From Sisyra terminalis (Eukaryota; Arthropoda; Insecta; Neuroptera; Sisyridae): a stretch of DNA of 64,000 nucleotides. Numbering within the stretch: position 1 is the first letter of the stretch; every line of letters starts with the position of its first letter. Location: positions 14,756,001 through 14,820,000 of the forward strand of contig OY292275.1 of the NCBI GenBank assembly GCA_958496175.1, in the 5' to 3' direction. Made by a program: the position numbers and the translations under genes. Shown here in pieces: positions 14,201 to 26,200 of the stretch. The notes below the pieces were generated by a model that saw nothing but the letters and a program-made list of their open reading frames with translations, was not told the DNA's origin and made no database searches.

Positions 14201-17200
14201 TAAATACATTTAAAAGAATGGTATTTTTTTGAAATTTATCACATAGAAAGTATATTAATATATTATATTGCATTATATTTTTCTATATTTGAATTATAAA
14301 TCAGTTAGTATACCTAGATCTAAATAGGTAATAACAAAACAATTGCTATTAATTTTATTTTAACTATGTCGCTATTTGCACATGTTATTGGTTCATACAT
14401 TTGACTATTTAGACAAGCTGTATAATATTAGCGCAATTGACTGTTTATTAATATTTCTACATGACAGTTTATGACTATAAGCCACTTCTATATGTTAAAT
14501 GTTTTCGATAAGTATTTTTGTTTCTAATTCCAATTAACCGGATTTTCTACTGTGATAAATCTCAGTAAACCGTCAATTGGATGTTTGTATATGTTTTCCA
14601 GCATATATCCGGATTCTTATCAAACCTGTTGGCGTATAGAACGGTGGTTATGACTACTACGCGAATGAGAGTAAAAAATGACCGTTTATTGTCTCTTCTG
14701 AATTTATGTAATAAAGTTGGTTTTGTCTTAAAGACTACCATTCAAACAGACTACAAAAAGTAGTAAATGTATCCCAATTTAGTCAATATGTCTAATCATT
14801 ATGTATAATTACTAATGTATTCCTCAATGTTTAGTTTGAAATTTGCTCACACGTGGTTGTTTTTTCTCTAAACATTTGCCAATTTTGGTTATTTCCATAT
14901 TTCTAAAATATTTTCTGCATTTCAATTGTTTCTTTATTTTGTGTTTTTAAACAACAGTGATCGCTGCATAGTTTTTGTAGCACTACAATACCTTCTGAAA
15001 ATTGTATGAAAATAGGTTATTCATATTTTTTATTCGATGTTTTTGTCTACCACTGATTTCATACATAAGAAAAATATGGAAAACATTTTGACTCTTAATA
15101 AGGTTTAAATAGCCAACAACATTATTTCTGTTGCAAAATTCCGATGTTATTTGGTTTAAGCTAACGTTACTAATTAAATTCCGAAAACAGAAACTCTAAA
15201 AACGTTTGAAACTCTTATAACTAACTTATACTTGAAGTCTATTACTTAAATTGTAAAATAAGAAGCATTTTACGATATTTATCTTAAAAGTATGATAAAT
15301 GACATCGCTTTTCATATCGTAAATGCGTAATATCTTGTAATATCTCATAAAACTCTATAGTCGTCGTATAAATTACTATTACGAAGGCTAATGGTTTTTT
15401 GAAACATACGCCTTGACTTTTCCAGGTATGGCGTTGCTTTAGTTGGAGTGCGTCCTGCTGAACTTCCCGAATTTTACGAAGACACGATCCTGTTAAATCC
15501 TGGCCCACGACATATAATGAAAAAGAGCGATACTTGCTACTACATGAGCATCACGAAAGAAGAAAACTCCGCGTTTGTAGTCAATAGTCAACAAAACATC
15601 AACAATAACACTACGGGAGATACAGCGACAGTAGTGACAGAAGATAAGGATGGACACGGCCATGGACATGGTACTCCTGGTGGATTTATAACGGCGTCAA
15701 AAACCAATCTGGACGCAAAACTTGACGGTACCACAGAACTTCCGCAAGTTATACTCCAAGTCCCGTCTAGTCCTACCGTCCGTGAGTGTTGTGTGATTGC
15801 TGTGTTGCGCATGCTTAGCACTACTTTTTTATAATTTCTTTTAAGAACTTGCAGCTTTATGTAGATTTAGTTAACTGATAACTAGATTTCATTTAGATAG
15901 TTTAGTACTACGATTTCTGTTGAGACTAATCGCGAAAACACGATTGCTTTGTGGAATATGAAAATTATTATCTTCAGGGACTTATGGAAGAAATAAGCGT
16001 TGTTCAAAACAGTTTTCCTCAAAGCTTTCTCTCTAAAGGCTTTTTCTTCGATTAGACACCATTCTTCCAGAAGACCACCCAATTTCGCTATAATTTCTAC
16101 TGCCGAACATAAGTACAAATCTTTGGTGCCGTGAGTAAAATCCTCAATTCCCATTTTTCAAATTCAAAATTCGTGTTTTTCAGTGTTTTATTCTTTTTTG
16201 AAATATCTGTATTTTCAATCTCTGAACGGAATGTTTGTATGTTTTTTTTTATGAAAATTTGGCAAAATTATAGACGCTTTCTCTGTGCTTTCCACCTACT
16301 TATCATCCCTTCCTATAACACTTTTAAATATTAAACAACAAATTTTAATTGTTTGTAAAAAAATAAAATATTTTTGTAACATCTACTGCAAGTGAATTTT
16401 ACAACCGCACAGGTTACTTTTAGAATCAAATTTGGTATTGAAAGTACCTAATTTGAAGTGTTCCTTTGACAATGTTATCCTTAAACGGTATTCAAAGCAA
16501 TAGTTTTAAATTCATACTACCTTTATTTCTTCTTATAAAATCGATAGCTCTATTGTTCATCTTATTTCTAAATTTTGCAGTTGATATTACAAAAAAAAAA
16601 GTTGCCGGTTGTGTATAGAGAAAGAAATATCTGACGACCGTAATTGTTGCACTTTTCTTTGTCTATAACGCTTTCACAAGAGACCTCATGTGAAATTTTC
16701 GATTGTACGAATCATTAAGCTTTTGGTTTGAATCAAACTCTTATTTTTGTGAAAGAACTACAAACAATCAGTGAAGGCACCAATTTTACGATGGTCAGAT
16801 ATCCCTTACTTTCCACACATGTCATACAAACTTCTTTTAAATGTTAAAAAAATATTTTTTACTTTTTCTTCTCTGATTTTTTTCTTATCGTTAAAATTGA
16901 TTTTTATAAATTTCGCATTTCCTTAAATGGCAATTAATGAGTTAATTTTTTTATGAAGTAAATGTACCTTTAATTTTATTAGAGCTTTTATGAAATGTGT
17001 AAATTAAAATTTCCTTTATTGCCTTATTTCATCTTTGGGGATATTTAATATCTGCAAGACGAAAACCGGCGTTTTATAAATCAATTAAAAAATCGTTCAA
17101 TCAAACGCCATCAGAAGTGAAATATTCACTAAATGAATTACAACTCGTAAAAATTTCCTGCTTGAAATTTATTCAAAAATTATTAATGAACCCATCCGAC

Positions 17201-20200
17201 CGATTTCCGTATACTTTATATCTTATCAAACATAATTTACCTTCGAGAACGTTTTTTTTTTTAACTTAATTTACTAGTAGAAGTTATGGCTTTTAAAATT
17301 TATTAATTTTCATATTTATGAATTGCATGATAAAAGACGAGCTTGGAATGATTTAATTTGGAAAAGTTGTAAATTTTGTTGTATGCCGGTTTAGGTAGTG
17401 GAGGTATGAATGATTCACGACAATGTCTAAAAGAAAGTTCACCTGCGTCGTTGGCTCCCGAAATACCGATGACTGGCAACCATCTGGATATTCCACGTCC
17501 GGGAGATAATCCCAATTTGTTAAGCCCCGAGATTTTGAATCAGCGTCGAGGAAGCCGCCGCCCTAGCATTTTACCCGTTCCTGATATGTTCACCAGTTCG
17601 AGTCTGAATATCACGGCCGATCCCCAGGATGAGGGGGATGAAAGTGAGGATGAATTGGACGATGACGTTCCGTGGCGATCTCCCAGTGAAAAGATTGCGT
17701 GAGTTTTTAAAAATTTTATGTTTAAATTGCATGAGAAATTTGGAAACTTCAATATGGTTGATTTATTTTATTTTAAACATTTTTATGACTGTTATGCTCA
17801 AATGAATCTCCATTGTTAATATTTCAATTTAATTTTCAATTAAATTTAATCAATGAAACTATTACAATTAGATTTTCTAGTATAATAGAGAAGTTAAATT
17901 TTAAACGTTTGTAATTTCATAATTATCGATTTATAAAAGAATCTACAGACGTTGGTATTGTGGTACTTAAATTTTTTTTCAACCTTTTAGACTTAATTAG
18001 ACTTTTGGGTGAAAAATTCAAAACTAAAGATTGTATATTCCAATACTTCAGTTTATATTTTTGATTTATATGAAAACCAATGAAGATTACCAAAGAAGGA
18101 ATAAACTGGACAACTACCCCTTTTATAAATTTGAATACTAAATCGGCTAGTTAACCTAATTGAACTAAAAGGCAATCAAATTGGAAATATTTTTTTTAAA
18201 ATAAAAACAAAGAACTTAAAGAAAGATTCAACTAATCTTAAAGAAAAATATAATTAACCATTTAATCATTTTCTATTTCCTTTCTATTAACTTACTTCAT
18301 TGTTAGTTTATTAAAAATTTATAATCTCATTTTCTACCTACTTCCTAGTACTTTATCGTGCTGAATTTTGGCACACCTACTAATTTTCGATGACAACGCA
18401 TAAATCCGCCGTAGAATTTAATAACTATCAAGTATTAATAATAACTATTTAACCAAATATACAAGTTTAGTTATCTGCCTTCACAGGCGCATGTAAAAGG
18501 GAATTAATTTAATGGCAATCGAAATAACTGTTGAAATAAATTATAACAATTAGTTAGTTTAAATTTGAGACAACTGTTGGCAAAATTGATGTTAAAAATA
18601 TATTGAAAGACTAAAGAGGACGAAAATAACAATATTTAAAAAAAGTTTTTCAAAATCCTCGTTTCTATTGATAAAATGTTCTAAGAAAGTAAAAAATAAA
18701 TTTATGAACCGAATCTTCGTACTGAATTTACCATAGGAATTAAGACGATATTAACCATATTAACCAATTAATTAAAATCGTGAGCTAAGTTCTATATTAC
18801 TAAATTGTAAGCAAAATTGCACCCCTCGTTTGAAGGAACTACTAGATAACTTACGATTTTCATTGATTGGCTAATCTCCCCTTAATGTCGATGGTGCAAT
18901 CGGTACGAAAATTCAGTTCATAATTTTAAGTATATTTTAACTTTTTAGTGCATTTTTTCAATAGAAATGAGGTTTTTAAAATCTTTTTTTCAATGAAAAA
19001 ATATGATTCAGGTAGATAAAGCATATACTAATCATTTATCATGACATAACTCTAACCCAAATTCAATATTTGACAGGTCGTTTTTAATTACCCCAATGAC
19101 TACCACCTAAATTTCACGTTACAAGAAATAAGGGAACATTTTTGACAGATTTTTTTTTCCAATTTTCCTTTTTAGTTTATATAAAATCCAGTCCACTTTA
19201 CAATGAAGTCAGTTCTTTTTTTGGTTCATATTAGTATAATTCCCAGCAGGTACTTAAGTGAATAGTCGTATTTTTTTATTGTGAAGATAATTGTCATTTC
19301 TCACATCATTTAGTTTTTGATATTTGATAAAAAATTTGATAAGTTAGTGAATACTGTTGAAATATAATTCAACGCTTTAGTAACAGTTAAATGAAATGCT
19401 ATTGTTAGAAGAAAACAAAAAGTAAAGAAGTACTTGCTTAAACTGGAAAATATGAAAAACATTGTGTTGTAGATAAGAAAAAAATAAGAAAGCTGATAAC
19501 ATGAAAGATAGTTTTTCCAACAAAGTATGTCATTTTACCGACTGCAATACTCCAGTTCTACAAATGTATACCCGCATCTTACACATTTCTTTTTGACTTT
19601 TGCATAATAAATTATAAGAAAAATTTTTAAAAAAATTGTTTAAATAAAGTTGGAAAAAATAAAGAATTATTTTGATATTTTTTCTCTCTATCACAAAACT
19701 AGTTAATTGATTGGTTTCTGGAAACCAACTTAAATTGTTTATTAATGTTTTACAAGCCCATAAGAGGTGATTAATTTAGTTATTTAAAAGTATTTGTTTA
19801 AAAAAAAAATATCGCAAAATTAATTCAATTTTCATAGAAACCACCTAATTTAATGTTTAACAATTATAACGTCACTATTTTTGAAAGTTCTATTCACTTT
19901 TTAAGAACCTTCATGTACAACCTACAAGCTAAGTTATCATTACTTAAAATTGAAATTCGACCGTTCAAACTAAATTAAGATATTTGTGAAAATTTAAACT
20001 ACTTTCTTGCAATAATGTTTTTCTTTCACTGTGACTTTATCTATCCAGTTTAAGTTAAAATATATATAGATAAAAAGATGTATATTTGAAATAGAAGTAG
20101 AAAGACATAGTCAAAAGTGTAACTCTCAACTATCGAGAATTATGTCTCGGCAATTCCTCGCCAGATGAAAATATAAAAGTTTTGTGTTTCTAGCTATAAA

Positions 20201-23200
20201 TAGAAATATATTGTTGCCTTTTCTTTTCTTGTCTTTGAATAACAATGTGTTGAAATCCCGTAAAGAAAACCGACTTTTTTACCATGATTTCATTGTAAAT
20301 CAATCCAGTTTAACAACCAATAATATAAAACGACACGTTCCGAAAACTTTAACGTACAGTTTTTGTTTTGTACTTATCGTTTAATAAACTGAACAGACTT
20401 GATAAGATTTTTCAATTTTTTCAGTTTATGTGTTACAAAATATGAATTTATTTTAATATATTGACTTATTTAAATAATGGTCAATTTGCTTTAGCAGAGG
20501 ATTCATTTTCAATAATTTATAAACAAAAGCTTTGGTTATAATCCAAAATATATCAAAAATAACTTAATATGAGCAAAAACTTTAAAATACCCTATCTTCT
20601 TCTAATCATCACCAAGAAAACTAGAACAAAACGTACATCCTTCAAGTAAGCATTACACTTTTGGGGTTTGTAAAAAATAACTACGAAATATTTTATTGCT
20701 TTTTGTGGTTTGAAAATTTGGAAAAAAAATTGTCGCTTACATATATCCCGAGAAATCGTTGTTTAAAGGAAAATCACCAATTGGAGCTTTTTTCAAGTAT
20801 TGGATTTTCCAAAAAATAATTACACACTGAATTGGTTTGATTATGTAGTTCAAAAATTTGAAAAATTATTTGTTGCTCGCATATTTTCTAAGAAAGCTCC
20901 GTTTACGGTAAAAGTTTAATTTGCATAATTAATCAAAAATATTTTGCTTCATTAATTGGTGTGATATTAAGGTTTGGATTCTGGAGATTTGAAATAAAAA
21001 AATTATTTTATTGTAAAAATTTATTATCATTTTCCAAGAAAATTCCGTTTTGTTAGATGCACCGAATGCCAAATGATGTATACTTTTTTCAGGAAATACA
21101 GTATATGAAAAATTCTGTAAAATGAGCTTTTTCCTCAACTGGCGTTTTCACAAAATAACGCTAGGTAATAGCTTAAAAAATATTCTTTTTTTTATGGAAA
21201 AGCTTAAACGTTAACTAAACACTTCATAGGATTTTTCTTGAAAATATGCGAGCAATAATTTTTTTTCTTTCAAATATCTCGAATCACAAAAAAGTGACAA
21301 AATACTTCGTAATTATTTTTTACAAACTTCAAAAGTGTAATGCTTACTTGGTGGATATCGATATTGTGTTTCTAAAAATTTCATTTAAAGATTGTAACTA
21401 TGAGAAAAATATTTAATAAAATATTCTTGGTATTAGACAAACTTCCAAAGTGAAACTTTTAATGTATAATTGCAAATGTTATGAAAAATTTTACCTTAGT
21501 TGCAAAGGAAAGTCAGTAGCGTTAATAAAAAATTCAAAAATTCAAGCCATGCAAAAAAAATTTTTGGTATAAGGTTAAAAAATTTTTTTTTTAAACAAAT
21601 ACTTTTAAGAAACTAAAATAATCACTTCTTATGGGCTTGTAAAACATCAATAAATAATCTATGTTAGTTTCCAAAAATCAGTCAACTTGTATTGTGATAG
21701 AAAAAAAAATTAAGTTTTTTATTTAAAATTTTTAAATTTTTATTCCAAATAATCGCATTAAACCCAATTTGCCATCCTGAGTTACATCGCTAAAATATCG
21801 ACTGGTTTTAAATTTAAATTATGGATGTACGAAATTTTCTAATTTTAGGGTTTAAGTAAAAACCATATTATACAGATACTAATACACCTCTACAGGAATT
21901 CTGCGTATATTCACCAATTTTTATGTATTATTTTCCTAGTAATGAATAAATATAAAAAGTATTTTTAAAAAAGCTCTTATCACTACCGACAAGATATAAA
22001 GTGTCCCATTGATACACTCTCTTTTGGCTGTTAACATTATTTTTCATTCGAATACAATTTTCGCACGTAGTTTAAAATAACTTTATTAAATATTTCAATG
22101 CAATTATTTTAAATTTGAATTTTTCATTCCAATTTTATTTTCTTTTGTATTATAAATCAGGATATTAAACTACTTGTTCTTCATTTTGTAGAATAAAAAA
22201 AACGATTTTTATGTACAACTTTGAAATTGCTTTGTCACTCTAATAAAGACCATAAATCTCGTTTTTTAAGTAGGAAAAAAAATAGAAAAAATGTTTAAAA
22301 TTCTCTTTTTTCTAGGTCAACCTTTTCCAAACTTTATGTTGAAAGAACGTGTTTGACTTCCTGCTTTCCTTTCTGTTATTGTGTACTGTATGTTTAAATG
22401 TTGGATAACTTTTTAAAAGAAAATCTGAGTTTCTGATTTATTTTATTTATTTTTTTTGGAAATCAAACACGGTCATTTATGTTAAAATTGCACGCCCTTG
22501 TTGTACACCATGCGATCTTCTTTCTGTACCACACTTTTACATGTCTGCTGTTTACTTTTTATGTCTGTCTTCTCTTCTTCTACTCCTTATTGTTGTTCTT
22601 CTTGCACAAAAAAAAAAAAAAACAAACATTTTTGGTAACAAAAATTTTAAAAATATTGACAAATGTAAAAATCGGAAACCAAATTCAGATCAGATGAGTC
22701 TCTGGCCGAACGTCCCATATGGCATGGAGAATGTGCACGGTAAGCATTTGATACGAAACTTTTCTTGCAAATATGCTTTTCACACACATACAAAAGCTCC
22801 TCGTTCTGATGTTTCTAGCTTTCAAATCCAACACTGTCAAGTTATTGTCGCACTAGATTTCACCCACATCTTTCTTCGCCCGCAAGAAAATTAAAATATA
22901 AATATATTATTTTAATTTATTTTTTCCCTACTGTACCAAATGTTTCTATATTTCGTTTGAAATTTCGTAGGATTGTGAAAGGATTTCCACCGGTATCACC
23001 CTTCATTGGAGTTTCTCCAACATTGTGCTATCTGTTGAAAGAGAAAAAGCCTTTGTGCTGTTTACAGTTGGCACAAGTGTGCGAACATTGTTCATATCGT
23101 AATGCAAAAGAATATCAGTGGCAAAATAAAACGATCATTTTAGCCGCCGATTATGCCTCAAACGGGATTTACAACTTTATCATTCCATTACGCGCGCATT

Positions 23201-26200
23201 TTCGTACGAAAACCTCGTTAAATCCCATTATTCTACTATTAGAACGACGACCTGACATTGCTTTTCTAGACGCCGTTTCATATTTTCCACTAGTTTACTG
23301 GATGTTGGGATCTATAGACTGGTAAATAAAGATAATTAAAAAGCTTTTAAGTAAATTAACGTATTTTTATATTTTTCTTTAGCCTGGATGACTTGTTAAG
23401 AGCGGGAATTACTTTAGCCGAGAATGTTGTAGTTGTTAATAAGGAGCTGTCGAATTCTGCAGAAGAAGACACTTTAGCGGATTGTAATACGATCGTAGCA
23501 GTCCAAACGATGTTCAAGTAAGTGAATAATTTACCGTTAATGTGCTTGAAAGTGTAACATTTTCCGGATATGCAGATTCTTTCCGAGTATAAAGAGTATC
23601 ACGGAGTTATCGCAATCGTCCAATATGAGGTTTATGCAGTTCCGAGCGCACGACAAATACGCCCTACACCTCTCCAAAATGGAAAAGGTACTGGGCTTAT
23701 CCTCCCAGCTACTCAATGGTGATGATGCCGCCGATAGGGGGCTTGCGCTGGTAACCCTCTTCATTTCACAATAATTTTTTGCTCTGGAACGAGATTTTCT
23801 TTTTCTTTTTGATTTCGAACCATATTTTTCGTTTCAGTTTTACGTTTGATTTCAATGCAATCCAAATAGGAGTTTTCAATGAAATTTTGTTTGGATAACA
23901 TTATTCTAGTTGCTCGGAGTATTTGATTAGTGATTTTTTAGAGTTTTGTTTTTAACATAATTGAGATTATTTTGAAAATTTTGAAATTTTGTAGCATTGA
24001 ATTTTTTCATTTTCATTTTGAAAAATCATTTTGCAAATTTGACAAACGTGCAAACTAAAGCAATAATTAAACCATGATTTGACTAAAGAATTTTCATCCG
24101 AAATCCCAATTTTTAGCTGAAACACTTTCGCGACCATTTGCGTTCAATAAAATCACTAGGTTGCGCTCTGCATACTTTAGGGAAAATCTTTTGAGTTAAA
24201 AACTTAACATTGATCTTTGGAATGACCTAAGAAAGAAAAATGTTCTCAAAGGGGAAGATATTGCCTTCGTCTTCTATTGAGAAATTCTGTCCTATACTAA
24301 TTACGTACCTATACTTTTCATTTTACGTCGCCGTGGTGTGATCAAACGAAAAGTTTTAATTAAATTAGTACAGCCATTGCAAATTTCTAAGTTTGCGTTA
24401 TAAGTCTTGGCTTTAAAGACATGTTTTTAGTTCTAGATAACTTTTAAGTTAAAATGTCAGTTCCATTTATCATTTAAACATGAATACAAAACAAAAAAAT
24501 TTCAATTAGAAGGTTTTTTTTTCTAACTCTTTAAGTTATCTTATTCTTGTATTTTTCAAGCAATTTTTTTGAAAAAAAATACAAAATTTCCAAACTTGAA
24601 TTCGTGTTTTTGAAAATGGTATTCATATTTCTCTAAAAAGTTAAGTATTTGGTCAAAGGTCAAAAATTATGAATATTTTAAATGTGTTTCCCCGAAAAAT
24701 TTCAAATTAAAAACAAGGGTTAGTAAATATTAACTTCACTTAAAAAATATTTTTGCTCTTAATTTTTAAGAAGCGTAATAAAGAAAAAAGACATTATCAA
24801 CTAAGGCCTTAGTCTACCTTAAAACCTGTTTTGAGGTTCTTTCTCAGGGGTGGGCAAACGTATTACTGGTACAGAGTGTACTGTAGTGGTACTCTGTATT
24901 GGTACTCTGTACTGGTACAGAGTACCAGTTGATCTACCTAGTACTAAGTACTGGTACTTGGTACATAGACAACAAGTTTTCTTATATACATTCGATCTAC
25001 TTCCAAAAATGGGTTAAATTAGAAACAAGTACATATTTAAGGGGTTATATGGGTTTAATCGAGGGAAAAATAGTCTATTTTCAACAATTTTTTCCCATAC
25101 TAAGAAATAAATAATTTTATTGTAACTTTTTACTGTCGTAAGCATATATATTTGACAAAAAATTTCGGAAATTTTCAAAGAAAATTATTTAAAACTTCCT
25201 TATTGCGACGTCATTTTCAGTGACCCTTCGGAAAAAAGGTACGTCCGTGTTGACAATAGAACTCATGACAGATTCATGCGTGAAAATAAGTGAAAAAATA
25301 TTTGTTTTAGTTGAAGCCATAAACTAGAACTTGGACGAAGGAAAAGAAAAAAAATTAAAATTGGATTTTTGGTAATCCTTTTTACAAAAAAATGCAATTT
25401 TCGGTGAAATTTGCTCTGGATTTTTTTTTTAATAGTTGTAATTGAAAGAAAGAAAAATCCTTCGTCCAGGTCCTTGCAAATTATATTTCGAAGACTTGTG
25501 TAAAATTTTATCAAAATCGGTTGAGTAGTTCTCGAGAAATGTTATCAATTGATTCTGAAAACACTATTTCGAGAAAAACGCGACAATAGGCGAACAGCTG
25601 CACCAATATACCAGCGGCGCGCTGAGCTTCCTAAAGCTGTATCTTCGGAACTATTCCTTAAATCTACTTGAAAATTTAGAATAATATTCTGGAGATATTG
25701 AAAAAATTAACAAGATATTAAAAAAATCGATTTTTAGAAGCCGTGAACCCAAGTAACCCCTTAAAGAAAGAATGAATAGAAGGAAGGATTAGAAGCACAA
25801 TTAAGAAATCAGTAATATCCGTTGTTGAGTAAATCAGTATTTAATTTAAAATTCAAGTTTCATTGTGTGTTAAAATTTTAGTACACACTTTCAATTAAAA
25901 AAAATTAATTTACCTTAAAGAAATAATTAAAATGCCTGTGATCGATTGTCGACCTGTTCGCGATCGATTGTTTACCCACCCCTGTTCTATATAGTCGATA
26001 GTATATTAAGGTTACGAAAAATTTTCTAATTTATATATTTTCTATAAAGTTTTTTTCTATGGTCTTAGTAGTTTTTTTCTTGTTAGTTTTTTAAGGTAAA
26101 CTTTTCTTATAGGACAAATTTTAATGTTTTTTGCTACTATAAAAAATTCGGACCTTAATAATTGCAGTGGGTAATGCAAACAAACTTAACTATGTATGAC

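Larger units (their letters stand above)
12316..15425 (+). other. SLO2 intron, 3.1 kb
   Basis: Contains the foldback element 13195-13828 and a fragment with the hairpin module at 12709-12740. A possible acceptor at 14599 followed by an open stretch was considered and not accepted. The acceptor is ttttccag at 15425. Confidence 0.7.
17699..22688 (+). other. SLO2 intron, 5.0 kb, two inverted-repeat elements
   Basis: Holds a long inverted-repeat element (18260-19035) that recurs at 55530-56240, and a nested inverted-repeat structure (19660-21725). A long pyrimidine-rich stretch (22485-22610) precedes the acceptor region. No additional exon was recognised. Confidence 0.65.
24845..25984. mobile_element. 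non-autonomous hAT-like element
   Basis: The ends are perfect inverted repeats: CAGGGGTGGGCAAAC and GTTTACCCACCCCTG, apart from spacing. Both have the CAG...CTG form common in hAT. The flanks TTCTTTCT and TTCTATAT agree at six of eight positions, fitting an aged 8-bp duplication. Near the left end are GGTACTCTGTAC-type palindromes (24900-24927), and near the right end two GATCGATTGT copies. A second element has inserted inside. Confidence 0.75.

Noticed and set aside
14599..14763. Possible extra SLO2 exon after an acceptor-like ttttccag
   Set aside because: The flanking exons join perfectly without it inside a highly conserved segment (SHRK-YGVALVG), and no donor restores phase.
15588..15821. 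Minus-strand open frame opposite the SLO2 exon at 15426-15781
   Set aside because: It is a shadow of the well-supported plus-strand exon.
22479..22697. Hydrophobic open frame resembling a membrane segment
   Set aside because: It is a long pyrimidine-rich run ahead of a splice acceptor; runs of Leu and Phe follow from T/C-rich DNA.
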